Below the pieces are notes generated by a model. That model did no database searches. It had not been told where the DNA came from and saw only the letters and a list, made by a program, of their open reading frames with translations. Below are positions 22,251 to 31,689 of a stretch of 64,000 bases of DNA, one piece after another (within the stretch, counting starts at the first letter, position 1; each line of letters opens with the position of its first letter). The stretch spans positions 228,062,701 through 228,126,700 of the forward strand of contig CM077034.1 in the NCBI GenBank assembly GCA_039090855.1. The letters run 5' to 3'. The DNA is from Macrothele yani (Eukaryota; Arthropoda; Arachnida; Araneae; Macrothelidae). Made by a program: the position numbers and the translations under genes.

Positions 22251-24965
22251 GGCGGTGTGGTACTCAAGGCGTAATCGAGAAAGGAGACATTCCCGAAAAA
22301 AACTGAGCAACGCGGCACTTGCGTGAGGTACCGTAGGAGGCACCTCCCGAGCACGACACTGTTGATGATAGACGTATATAACGTGCTTCACTAGCACAAA
22401 AATGTAGGTGCAGACTACAGGGAGTCTGATTGGAGGCACAAGGTTGAGCAACAGCGTTCGGTAAGCACTGAAGGAAAGATCAGTTGTACAGGATCTTTGC
22501 GCAATCGAAAAGGCAAGATTCAGCATTGGTAGCAGTATAGTGCAATATTGATAGACATGACTCACATCTGCCTCCCCGGCGCAGAAAGGGCAGAGTGGGG
22601 AGGAAAGAAGGGTCATCCGGTGCAAGATTGAGGGTACGGGAAGACGGTTATGTAAGAAGAACCAGTGGGTGTTGATCTCTGGGGGTGTAGATAGAGGAGA
22701 GAGGGTGGCAGACCACACAGCAGAGAGAGCGGAAGACGGGATATCAGGGATAGGTGTAGGCGTAGAAGAGCGGGAGAGAGAGAGAAATCTGTAAAGAGCG
22801 GATGTGGAGAAGGAGAAAATCGGAAGATCTATGCCGTGAGCGGACAAGAAAAAGGGGAGTGGGAGAGACGCGGATAGAACGGGAACGAGACCGGCGGGGG
22901 AAGCAAGATCGGGAAAGAGAGAAATAAGGGATGAGAGTAAGGAGGTGTGAACCTGAAGAGCATGGGGTAGAGCACGAATAGCAGGAGGAAAGTCGGAGAA
23001 GGAGCGCCAGAGAAAATCAGGGGTGACAAGGTCTCGGACTGTGACTACTCCGGCGCGGAGCCAGGTTGGGAAAGCAAAACAGGGGAGGTGCGGAGGATGA
23101 ATGACGGAGGAGAAAAATAGAGGTTCTGAGAGTAGTTCGGAGGTTGTAGCTGGTGGAGAGCGAGACAGAGGGAAAGAGCGAAGCAAGGTGATAGCCTCCC
23201 GATAGACAGGAGGTAAGTTGGAAAGGAGGGGGCAGTGATCCATTAATAGATAGGAAAGAAAAGTAAGGTGGGGATTACGCGGGGAGACAGTGACGTCCCG
23301 GGTTGTCTCCGCAGACAGAACAGGTGAAGCAAGAAGGCGAAGAAATGCAGACACTCGGAATGCCTGATAGTATAACCGCACGTCAAGCATTCCAATACCG
23401 CCATTCTGAGGAGACAAGCTGAGAAGTGAAGCGTTAACCCAATGATGACCAGCCCACACGATATTGGTTTGGCACTGGGTGATTGCAAGAAGACGATAGA
23501 CAGGTTGTTTGGAAGCAAGCCAAGAGAACGTGCACATGGATAACAAATATGTTCGAGTGATCTGGGCACGCTGGTACAGAGAAGTGCAGAACTGTGCTTG
23601 TCTCCAGTTGGCAGCCGTACGCAGCAGGCGGGGGTGCAGTGCATTCCACGTTATCGTCGAGGCTGTAGGAGGTTTGCCCAGGTGCACTCCTAGAAAACGC
23701 TGTGAGGATGTGGACCATTCGGCTCCCCATGGAGAGTCGGTTCGACTAGCCCACGACCCACACCACAAGCCAGTGCTTTTTGACTCGTTTAGCGTGGCAC
23801 TAGAACAAGAGGCATACCGAGCGTAGAGGTGGCGAAGTTTGCAGAATTGTGCATCTTGTCGAACACAAAAAGTCACGTCATCAGCATAGGCAACATAGGT
23901 GACAATATGATGGCGAGTGCTGGCGACCACTGGAGGCAGAGAAGCATAGAAGGATCTGTGAACGGAGCGGAGAAAAGGTTCGATCGCAAGAGCAAAGAGC
24001 TGTCCGGACAAGGGGCAGCCTTGCCGGACGCCGCGACGGAAAGGAATTGGTGCTGTGAGAAGGGTGGGCAACCTGACGTGGAAAGTGGCGTCCTGATAGA
24101 GGGAGAGGAGAACAGAAACAAAAGGAGGTGGAAACCCGAAACTATAAAGTGTAGACGAGAGGTAAGCGTGAGAAATATTATCAAAGGCGGATTGTTGATC
24201 GAGAGACAGCAGAGCAAGAGGTTCAGAGCGAGATCGAGCGAGATGGATTAGGTCACTGAGAAGTTGAATGTTATGCGAGATGGAGCGCCCTGGGACAGTG
24301 TAGGTCTGGTTAGAGGACAGGATGTGGGGGAGGATTGGATTAATACGGCGCGAGAGTAGTTTAGAATAAAGCTTGTAATCAAGATTCAGAAGTGAGATGG
24401 GACGCCAGTTCCCCAAGTCTAGGAGATCACCCTTCTTTGGGAAGAGGACTATATGGGCAATTGTGAAACTCCTCGGAAGGGTGGATAGGTGGAAAGCAGC
24501 GGAGAAAGCACTAAGCAGAAAAGGAAGGAGGGCTGGGAGGAAAGCTTTGTAGAAACAGAAAGGAAGTCCATCTGGGCCAGGTGCAGCCTTGGAGTTTAGA
24601 GAAGAAAACGTCTCGGAAATCTCTGTTAGCGTGGGAGGCCGGAGGAGAGAATCAGAAAAATAAGAGGGGACTTGAGGTAAAGCAGAGTGTAGACCAGATA
24701 AGGCAGTGCTGGAAGGAGGAGGAGTCTCACAAAACTTCGTTGTAAAATAGCTGCGGGCAACAGAGCAAAGAGTAACTGGGTCAGAGGATACCTCGCCAGT
24801 AGAGAGGCGGAGATGGCGAATTGAAGCAGAGGCATGACGCTTAGATTCAAGATTGGAAAGAAACTCATAAGTGCAGGCATCGGGCGCGAGATGCTGTAAT
24901 CTCAGCCGCCGAATGACCTGTTGCGCGAGTGGGACTAGGAGAGAATTCAGTTCAGCCTTATACAC
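22137..24965 (-). CDS. LINE ORF2, reverse transcriptase part
   Basis: This is the catalytic polymerase that copies the LINE RNA at the nicked target. Visible in order: APGPDGLPFCFYK (near residue 131), NWRPISLLNLDYKLYSKLL, QTYTVPGRSISHNIQLL, motif A SLDQQSAFD with its aspartate, motif B RRGVRQGCPLSGQLF, motif C YVAYADDVTF with both catalytic aspartates, and a C-terminal zinc knuckle CPFCAGEADVSHVYQYC. All key residues are intact over 942 codons. There is no natural start: the nominal first codon is GTG and a TGA lies five codons upstream. The frame is linked to the endonuclease frame by a -1 shift at the T4 run 24,969-24,972. It is most likely one ORF2 broken by loss of a single base, although ribosomal slippage cannot be excluded. 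Confidence 0.9.
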   Translation of the reverse strand: MYKAELNSLLVPLAQQVIRRLRLQHLAPDACTYEFLSNLESKRHASASIRHLRLSTGEVSSDPVTLCSVARSYFTTKFCETPPPSSTALSGLHSALPQVPSYFSDSLLRPPTLTEISETFSSLNSKAAPGPDGLPFCFYKAFLPALLPFLLSAFSAAFHLSTLPRSFTIAHIVLFPKKGDLLDLGNWRPISLLNLDYKLYSKLLSRRINPILPHILSSNQTYTVPGRSISHNIQLLSDLIHLARSRSEPLALLSLDQQSAFDNISHAYLSSTLYSFGFPPPFVSVLLSLYQDATFHVRLPTLLTAPIPFRRGVRQGCPLSGQLFALAIEPFLRSVHRSFYASLPPVVASTRHHIVTYVAYADDVTFCVRQDAQFCKLRHLYARYASCSSATLNESKSTGLWCGSWASRTDSPWGAEWSTSSQRFLGVHLGKPPTASTITWNALHPRLLRTAANWRQAQFCTSLYQRAQITRTYLLSMCTFSWLASKQPVYRLLAITQCQTNIVWAGHHWVNASLLSLSPQNGGIGMLDVRLYYQAFRVSAFLRLLASPVLSAETTRDVTVSPRNPHLTFLSYLLMDHCPLLSNLPPVYREAITLLRSFPLSRSPPATTSELLSEPLFFSSVIHPPHLPCFAFPTWLRAGVVTVRDLVTPDFLWRSFSDFPPAIRALPHALQVHTSLLSSLISLFPDLASPAGLVPVLSASLPLPFFLSAHGIDLPIFSFSTSALYRFLSLSRSSTPTPIPDIPSSALSAVWSATLSPLSTPPEINTHWFFLHNRLPVPSILHRMTLLSSPLCPFCAGEADVSHVYQYCTILLPMLNLAFSIAQRSCTTDLSFSAYRTLLLNLVPPIRLPVVCTYIFVLVKHVIYVYHQQCRAREVPPTVPHASAALLSFFRECLLSRLRLEYHTAVSRQSEPSFFSTWSPAAPWFAGTPTSLHLTVGACMTI

Positions 24966-25969
24966 AGCAAAAGAGGGTCAGCCATATTTATAAGGGAAAG
25001 CATCGTACGGATGTGATCCAAACGCATCCTCTGTAGCGTCGTGATCGTAAAAGCCTGATTTTGCACATGAAGCAAGAGGCGATGTTTTACCTCCAGCCAG
25101 AATGTCAGGGCACACGGCGCAGACTGCAGTTGCGTGCGCCATTCGGAGAGGAAATGGCGGACTGAAGAGCAAAAACCGGCGTCATCCAGAAGAGCGGCAT
25201 CAAATGTCCACGGCCGGGTTGTCCTGTGCTGTGCATGAGTGTGGAACACTGTGAGAGTGATGGCGCAATGGTCGGACGACGCAGTGGGCTGGCAACAGGA
25301 TGCAGAGATCGCTGGAAGAAGTATGGGCGTGGTATAAAATCTGTCAAGTCTGGCCGTGGCCGGGTTTATTGCACCAGATGCACGCCAGGTATGGGAGGGT
25401 GTAGTCGGATATAAGTGTCGATGGACATCTATCAGTGAGAAATCAAAAACGAGGGACTGTAGCTGCTGTACAAGGTCTGCACGATGTTCGCGTGAAGGCG
25501 GGGAACGATCAAGTTGAGGGTGTAGAGTACAATTAAAGTCGCCACCAACGAGAACTCGGTCGGTGGCAGGTATACCAGAGAGAGCACCGCGAAAGCACAG
25601 AAAAAGCTCCGACACATAAGTGGAGGTGTTTGGCACGTAGATGTTAAAGATATGAAACCTCTCCGTTTGAATAGTGAACGTGACTTGTTGTAAGAGATCA
25701 CGACAGAGATTTTTTACAGAGAAGAGAGTCATCGTAGAGCGAAAAGTCGAGCGTACCCCGACGGCAATACCACCATATGATGAACAGCTGAATGCGTGGT
25801 GGAAAGCAAAATTCCATGATCGCCAGCGGGTAAACAAAGTGGTAGGATGACAGTTCGTCTCTTGCAAAAGTAGCACGTCCGCACTCAGTGGGGAAAGGTC
25901 CTCATATACTAAGGCGTTCGCAAGTGGTGTCGCAAAACCGCGACAATTAAGTGACGTGACCTTGAACTT
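24947..25969 (-). CDS. LINE ORF2, APE-type endonuclease part
   Basis: This part nicks the target DNA for target-primed reverse transcription. The open frame starts just after a TAA at 25,970-25,972 and has no ATG near its beginning. The domain nevertheless starts at once with SLNCRGF. Conserved apurinic-endonuclease motifs follow: LLLQETN (catalytic E), SSYGGIAVGV, NIYVPN, VGGDFNCTLHPQLDRS (catalytic D and N), HTWR, LDRFY and SDHCAITL (catalytic D-H). The frame overlaps the 3' end of ORF1 by about 23 bp and ends at 24,947, overlapping the RT frame by 19 bp. Translation may depend on re-initiation after ORF1. The stop at its end reflects the frame lesion described for the RT part. Confidence 0.85.
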   Translation of the reverse strand, partial: KFKVTSLNCRGFATPLANALVYEDLSPLSADVLLLQETNCHPTTLFTRWRSWNFAFHHAFSCSSYGGIAVGVRSTFRSTMTLFSVKNLCRDLLQQVTFTIQTERFHIFNIYVPNTSTYVSELFLCFRGALSGIPATDRVLVGGDFNCTLHPQLDRSPPSREHRADLVQQLQSLVFDFSLIDVHRHLYPTTPSHTWRASGAINPATARLDRFYTTPILLPAISASCCQPTASSDHCAITLTVFHTHAQHRTTRPWTFDAALLDDAGFCSSVRHFLSEWRTQLQSAPCALTFWLEVKHRLLLHVQNQAFTITTLQRMRLDHIRTMLSLINMADPLLLCIRLN

Positions 25970-27794
25970 TTAGGTCCGTCGGCGGATGTAAGATGTGTTG
26001 ACTTGCAGTAGCGAGAACATGTAGGCGCTGGATAAAACCCAGACCCCACGGAATGTCATCGACGTTCCGCCGAAGAGTGTGCAAAAGAGAATCAAGTTGA
26101 CTGAGAACCCGAGGTAGGGCAGCTTCATACTTTAGTAAAAAAGCACGGGCAGTGGCCGTGCTGGTGGGACTCACAAAATATTCAAGAAGATCTACGTAAG
26201 GCAGCGGCTCAGCGGGGAAAGCATTCTCTTGAAGGAGATTAGTGAAGTCCTCTAACGAGGGAGAAACATCCTCCGTCTCTGGTTCAGTCCAGGCTTGTAC
26301 TTGAGAAGACGAAATGCCACGTCGAGAGAAGATTGCTCGAGTAACCGGGCGATTAGACCGCCTAGTGAACAAGTGCTGGGATGAGGACGTTTTAGACTTC
26401 TTCAACTTCTTCCGTGAGGAGACACTGCGTTTGCCAAAAATCGTGGAGGAACCAGCTGGTATAGAAGTTTCTGTGCTGGAAAGGGTTTCGGCTGCTGGAT
26501 CTGCAGCGCCAACGGTAAACACCGACGACATATCAGCAGGCAAATCTGTAGGAGCAGAAAGTATACGCTGCGGGGGTGCCGTAGGAAGCGTGGGAAAATT
26601 CCGATCTGTAACTGAAAGTGAGTCTGCCAAAGACGTTTGTCGACCAACGTCTGCAGGCCGACGTCGGGAAGATTTGGGTCCTGCAACCTTCCACTCGTGT
26701 GGAGACGTTGACACAGCAGTAACAGGAGGGACAGAAGGTGCCACAGCACTTGGCACGGTTACGGAAACAGCACGAGTGCAATTGGCTCGCACATGACTCT
26801 CACTTTGACAAAGGGTGCAATGCTGAGAAGTGATGATCTCGATACGACGTCGCTGTTGCCCACAGCGCACGTGAAGGACAGTTGGACAGGCCTGAAGATG
26901 AGTATCAGACGGAAAGAGCACACGAGCGGTGCGACGGAAGCCACGAATGGCTTTGTCTTCTGGGTCTCTGGGTGCCGCCGAGAGGGTCGTTATGGGACCG
27001 ACTACTCGGCCGAACTTACTGAGTAACGTGCAAAGAATTGTATCAGATACCTCTGGCGGGACAGGGTAGAAAGTCACCTGCACGGGGCGGTGCGCGACTG
27101 GTTGTGGTAGTAGATGTACATCATTAATGGTCAGTCCTGCTGTCAAGACAAGGTCAGCATGTTCCTTTTTCTTGAAGTAAACCAGCACTGATCGTGGTTT
27201 TCGGGCAACATAATCTATTGCATCCGCCGGTAAAATGGATTTAAGAGCTCGGCTATAGAGCTGAAGCTTTGTATCCGGCAGCGCATCAAAACATACGCCG
27301 AGGTCCATCGTTGATTGCAGTTGACGGCCGGCTGGTGAGTCTTCGGGAATATCTATCGTTGCTGTGGATCCCACGACATGAAGATACGAATCGGGAAGGA
27401 GAGTATCAGACGATAGGAGTGACGTAGAGCCACTAGACATGGCAGTCGCATATGATGGAGGAACAGTACTTTTACTAGATGTAGAGGGCGAAACTCCAGC
27501 TGTTATAGGGGAATCTGGCAGTTGAGATGAAGTAGTGGCCGTAGAAGCGACGTCACCCGACACCTCCATAGCATCCGCGACAGGGACAGAGAGTAGACCT
27601 GTAACGGTAGTACCCTCAGTGGGAAGGCAGGCCGTAGGCGCAGGCAAGGCAGAGGAACTCATGACGTCAGTAAGGCAGTTAGAGATCTCTGCGACCAACG
27701 AAGCTGTGTCAGCAGCTGGGTTGGAAGAAGAGGAGGAAGATGGCTTCTCTTCCAAGATAAGGGCGTGAGCTTCACCCTTATCTAATGCCGCCAT
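25947..27794 (-). CDS. LINE ORF1, nucleic-acid-binding protein with CCHC knuckle
   Basis: The 615-residue protein begins with ATG at 27,794. The N-terminal 170 residues are Ser/Thr/Pro-rich and probably disordered. Residues about 175-320 look like a folded domain (LYSRALKSILPADAIDYVARK, VQVTFYPVPPEVSDTILCTL, VVGPITTLSA), consistent with the RRM-like plus Gag-like region of Tx1/L1 ORF1 proteins. It ends in a zinc knuckle CTLCQSESHVRANC (C-x2-C-x4-H-x4-C) near residue 333. The C-terminal half is Ser/Pro-rich with a basic SSRKKLKKSK patch. It should coat LINE RNA in the retrotransposition particle. No frame damage is visible. Confidence 0.85.
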   Translation of the reverse strand: MAALDKGEAHALILEEKPSSSSSSNPAADTASLVAEISNCLTDVMSSSALPAPTACLPTEGTTVTGLLSVPVADAMEVSGDVASTATTSSQLPDSPITAGVSPSTSSKSTVPPSYATAMSSGSTSLLSSDTLLPDSYLHVVGSTATIDIPEDSPAGRQLQSTMDLGVCFDALPDTKLQLYSRALKSILPADAIDYVARKPRSVLVYFKKKEHADLVLTAGLTINDVHLLPQPVAHRPVQVTFYPVPPEVSDTILCTLLSKFGRVVGPITTLSAAPRDPEDKAIRGFRRTARVLFPSDTHLQACPTVLHVRCGQQRRRIEIITSQHCTLCQSESHVRANCTRAVSVTVPSAVAPSVPPVTAVSTSPHEWKVAGPKSSRRRPADVGRQTSLADSLSVTDRNFPTLPTAPPQRILSAPTDLPADMSSVFTVGAADPAAETLSSTETSIPAGSSTIFGKRSVSSRKKLKKSKTSSSQHLFTRRSNRPVTRAIFSRRGISSSQVQAWTEPETEDVSPSLEDFTNLLQENAFPAEPLPYVDLLEYFVSPTSTATARAFLLKYEAALPRVLSQLDSLLHTLRRNVDDIPWGLGFIQRLHVLATASQHILHPPTDLKVQGHVT

Positions 27795-28013
27795 GTCAAC
27801 GGCGAGGCTTACCGAAGAACAAGACCAACTCGTTCGAAAAATATAACTAACGATAAAGAATAAAGTAATTCACTCACCACCTCGTGAGACAAACGAAACG
27901 AAAGCACTGATCTTCAACTGGAAGATGCACGCGAAAAGAAAAAGTACACCACTCGATAAACTACTCGAAAGCACGTAAAAGACAGAGCTCAAAAAACACA
28001 CATCACATCACTA
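27795..28013 (-). promoter_or_regulatory. LINE 5' UTR, presumed internal promoter
   Basis: This is the sequence between the 5' target-site duplication and the ORF1 ATG. No specific promoter element can be named with confidence. It is T-rich on the minus strand. Confidence 0.5.
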
Positions 28014-29390
28014 TCTTATGGTACTCTAACTTAGACGGCAGACCGTTTTTGGAACGGGTCAAGGCCCGGGGGGTCAGAGCCCCCCACATATAAAATTTTC
28101 TTAAAAACTACAGTTTTCAATTCAGAACCACCTAATCTGGTATACTATCTCATGGTACTCTAACTTAGACGCTAGACGGTTTTTGAAAGGGGTTGGAGCC
28201 CGCGGGGTCGGAGCTCCCCCCCCTCATAAAAAATTGTGTAAAATCTACAGTTTTCATCTTAGAACCACCAAATTTGTTATACTATCTTATGGTACTCTAA
28301 CTTAGACGGCAGACCGTTCTTGGAACGGGTCAAGGCCCGGGGGTCAGAGCCCCCACATACAAAATTTTCTTAAAAACTACAGTTTTCAATTCAGAACCAC
28401 CTAATCTGGTATGCTATCTCATGGTACTCTAACTTAGACGCTAGACGGTTTTTGGAAGGGTTGGAGCCCGGGGGTCAGACACCCACCGAACAAAATTTTT
28501 TTTGTAAAATCTACAGTTTTCAATTTAGAACCACCAACTTTGGTATACTATCTCATGGTACTCTAACTTAGACAGTAGACCGTTTTTGGAACGGATCAAG
28601 GCCCAGGGGTCAGAGCCCCCCACATACAAAATTTTCTTAAAAACTGCAGTTTTCAATTCAGAACCACCAAATCTGGTATACTTTCGCATGGTACTCTAAC
28701 TTAGACGCTCGACGATTTTTTGAAGGGGTTGCAGCCCGGGGGGTAAGGGGCCCCTCTCATATAAAAATTTGCAAAATCTACAGTTTTCAATTTAGAACCA
28801 CCAAATTTGGTATACTATCTCATGGTACTCTAACTTAGACGCTAGGCGGTTTTTGGAAGGGGTTGGAGCCCGGGGGTAAGAGCCCCCCCCCTTAAAAATG
28901 CCTCGTAAAATCTACAGTTTTCAATTTAGAACCACCAAATTTGGTATACTATCTCATGGTACTTTAACTTAGACGGTCGACGGTTTTGGGGACGGGTCAA
29001 GGCCCTGGGGTCGGAGCCCGCCCCCCGCCCCGCACACACACACAGACATACAACATTTTCTTAAAAACTACAGTTTTCAATTCAGAACCACCAAATTTGG
29101 TATCATGAAACTCTAACTTAGACGCTAGACGGTTTTTGCAAGGGGCTGGAACCCCGGGGTGAGAGCCCCTCCCCCTCCTCATAAAAATTTCGTAAAATCT
29201 ACAGTTTTCAATTTTGGACAACCAGATTTGGTATACTACTTATGGTTATCTAACTTAGACGGTAGACGCTTTTTGGAAGGGGTCGGGGCCCGGGTCAAGG
29301 TAGCCCCATGCAAAATTTTCGTAAAAAGTTCAGTTTTTTACTCTTAAGAATACCCTATTTACATTCTAAGGCGCTCTTTGGCCCTTTGAG
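28014..29390. repeat. Left terminal inverted repeat, inner part (about 135-bp monomers)
   Basis: About ten diverged units continue the array interrupted by the LINE. Each has TACTCTAACTTAGACG, a G/C block (often GGAGCCCGGGGG..AGCCCCC) and TCTACAGTTTTCAATTTAGAAC. Monomer types with TTTTGGAACGGGTCAAGGCCC and with TTTTGGAAGGGGTTGGAGCCC alternate. Poly-C and poly-G tracts inside them are G-quadruplex prone. Confidence 0.85.
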
Positions 29391-29655
29391 GGCCTTGCAC
29401 CATAAACCATCAACCAACCAACTAACCAACCTACGGTCTAAGTTAGGGACTGTAGATAACAATAAAGTGCAAAAATATGCGTTTAATGGTGTATTAAAAA
29501 CACAAATCTATATAGTTTAGCTTTCACTACCAACGAACGGCTTATCAGAAAGAAATATAATGTAATGTAAACAGAGAGTTCCAGATATTCAAAATTCAAA
29601 ACGGTAAGAAAAAGATGATCAATGCCAATGTGAAGTCGTATGCATGCGACATCAC
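29391..29655. other. Spacer
   Basis: A CCATCAACCAACCAACTAAC short repeat is present at 29,404. Nothing else is identifiable. Confidence 0.4.
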
Positions 29656-29667
29656 ATAGGTACATTG

Positions 29668-29890
29668 ACCGCCCCGGTGGCGCAGTGGTCTAAGCGATGG
29701 CCTCTGAACATTCGTCCGAACGGGGTCCGGGTTCGAATCCTGGTGAGGCATGGATGTTGTGTTTGTCTTACGGCACTGGTTCTCTCCCTTCCCTGGAACC
29801 AGTGACCCTAAATTAGGGACGGGCGACTGCTTATAGCCCATTGAGTTGCTCACGGTGGTCGTTAAACCTCCAATCAAAAAAAAAAAAAAA
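29668..29890 (+). mobile_element. Intact tRNA-derived SINE with perfect 12-bp target-site duplication
   Basis: The head carries Pol III box A (GTGGCGCAGTGGTCTAAGCG) and box B (GGTTCGAATCC). The body includes CACTGGTTCTCTCCCTTCCC and TTGCTCACGGTGGTCGTTAA, and the tail is an A run. ATAGGTACATTG flanks it exactly at 29,656-29,667 and 29,891-29,902, proving LINE-mediated insertion. It serves as the reference copy for the others in this window. Confidence 0.95.
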
Positions 29891-29902
29891 ATAGGTACAT
29901 TG

Positions 29903-30253
29903 CATTTCTGTGTCGCGGGATTCACAGAAGCACACACCAGATGTACGGCAGTTCTATAGATGTCTCCTAGAAGGTAAGTATTCCCATTCCTTTTTCTTTC
30001 TTTTTGTTTCGCAAAATTAAATTAACTAAATCAAAAAATTTAGAATAAGTTTACTGGAAAATTGCAGGAATATCTTTTTCATTCATTAACTTTCACCCGC
30101 TGAACTTGGTGATTCCGCAAATAGTAATATGTACCTGACAAATAACTGGTATCCCTGCTAGTACAAATTATATTAATGATTTATTTGCGTCCAGTTCAAT
30201 CTAGTATGTCCATAAGAGCGTTTGGGGCCGTATGAAAAATACATTTCAACGTG
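29903..30253. other. AT-rich spacer
   Basis: No gene or RNA is visible. The phrase ATTAACTTTCACCCGCTGAA at about 30,085 recurs at about 31,070. Confidence 0.4.
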
Positions 30254-30467
30254 TGCCGCTACGGCGGCGGAGTGATCTAGGCGCTGGCTTCTGACCACTT
30301 GTCGAGAAGGATCCTGGTTCAAATCCCGGTGAATCATGGACGTTGTGCTTGACTTCTGGCACTGGCTGTCCCCCTTCCCAGGAACCAGTGGCCCAAAATT
30401 GGGAATGTCCGACTGCTTATAGTCCACTGAATTGATGACGGTAGTCGTTAACCCCCCCCCCCCCAAA
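30254..30467 (+). mobile_element. Diverged tRNA-derived SINE
   Basis: The layout is the same as the copy at 29,668: a box A-like GCGGAGTGATCTAGGCGCTG, box B GGTTCAAATCCC, the GGCACTGGCTGTCCCCCTTC block and the GGTAGTCGTTAA end. Here it terminates in a C run rather than an A run. Many substitutions indicate an older insertion. Confidence 0.85.
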
Positions 30468-31689
30468 GATTGCGACGTGTTCATTGCCATTTGTTGTGGA
30501 CCGTACAAAAAGAATGTTTTTGATATCAACGTGTCCACTTCCATGTAGGCTGGCCATAAAATGTTAGGGGACCGTACAAAATTGCACTTTTGTTTTCACC
30601 TTGTCAGCGCTTCGGTATATGGTTGAAGTATACGTATATATAGTTGGGCCATTTCAGCACGTAGTTTGGTTTATATAGAAAATCAAGATAATGTTACATT
30701 TTTACTCAGCTACAACACATTAATCCCAAAGGCTATTTGTTGAAATCTTTAATCCGCCGTGCTCATATTCACAACGTTAACATAACATGTCAAGTTATTA
30801 ATGTTGCAGTTTTACCCTGTCACAAAACTTTAGTTACAAGACCTTAGGCGTAAACTTTTTTAGGAATTTTTAGTCCGACGTATTCATAAGGTTTCGATAA
30901 CATGCCAAGGTTATGGTACTGCGTTTTGACTGAGGCACAAAAATTCATAAACAGGCCTATAGCCTTTTTATCAGTTTTCAATCAACCGTGCTCATGTACA
31001 TAAAATTTTCAGAGAAAGTCAAGTTTACTGTGTTGCGCATTTACTCGAGTACAAAACTATAAACAGCTATTAACTTTCACCCGCTGAACTTGGTGATTCC
31101 TCAATTCATCCATTAACAAGTCTTTTAAGTGATTGTATGCTATGGTCATATTGATAATGTTTGATGACAAGTCAGGTTAATGATGTTGCACTAATTAAAG
31201 ACTTAAAAAGGTGTAGAGGCTAGTAATTATTATTTGAAGTCTAAGTAAAAGCTCATTTTTAACTTGACTCGTCATGAAATCCTTGTGAATATGGCATTTA
31301 TTTTATTTTGTACATTTTACAAAGCGTATGCATTTTTTTTGCATTTGTTTTACTTTGTGTTGTACTTGTTACATAGCGTTTCGCATTTTTGTAATGCTTG
31401 TGACTTGTGATTGCATTTTGAATTTTTATTTGTTTCACATTTTGGATTGCATTTTGAATTTTTATATGTTTCACATTTTGGATTACTTTTTGACATTTTA
31501 TGTTTTTGACATGCTATTTTGAAAATTTTGTCTTTTTTAATTTTGCGTTGTGTTTTACATTCTTGCATCTTCGGCGGAATTACATTCTTGAAAAATTCAA
31601 ATACAAGTTAGTAAAAGGTATAATTCAATTAGTGAGAAATACCAGCACATTTTAGTAAAGGGTAGAATTATATGAAATTCCTCTTAAAA
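30468..31689. repeat. Old diverged tandem repeats, AT-rich
   Basis: From about 30,660 to 31,180 a unit of about 120 bp repeats with strong divergence (phrases like CGTGCTCATATTCACAACGT, TTCATAAGGTTTCGATAAC and CATGTCAAGTTATTAATGTTGC). A further relative lies at 34,960-35,030. At 31,410-31,490 a 36-bp unit (GCATTTTGAATTTTTAT..) occurs about 2.5 times. No gene was seen. Confidence 0.6.

Larger units (their letters stand above)
21572..28013 (-). mobile_element. Near-intact Tx1/L1-type non-LTR retrotransposon (6.4 kb)
   Basis: In minus orientation it has a 5' UTR of about 220 bp, an ORF1 with a CCHC knuckle, an ORF2 with APE endonuclease and reverse transcriptase, and a 3' UTR with a duplicated segment ending near an AATAAA (about 21,585). 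A 9-bp target-site duplication (TCTTATGGT) flanks it. There is no poly-A tail. The order of domains, the CCHC in ORF1 and the C-terminal CCHC after RT fit the L1/Tx1 group. Only one frame lesion is visible, so the insertion is young relative to its surroundings. Confidence 0.85.

Noticed and set aside
23509..24251. Plus-strand frames opposite the LINE reverse transcriptase
   Set aside because: They are antisense shadows of the RT reading frame, whose conserved motifs are on the minus strand.
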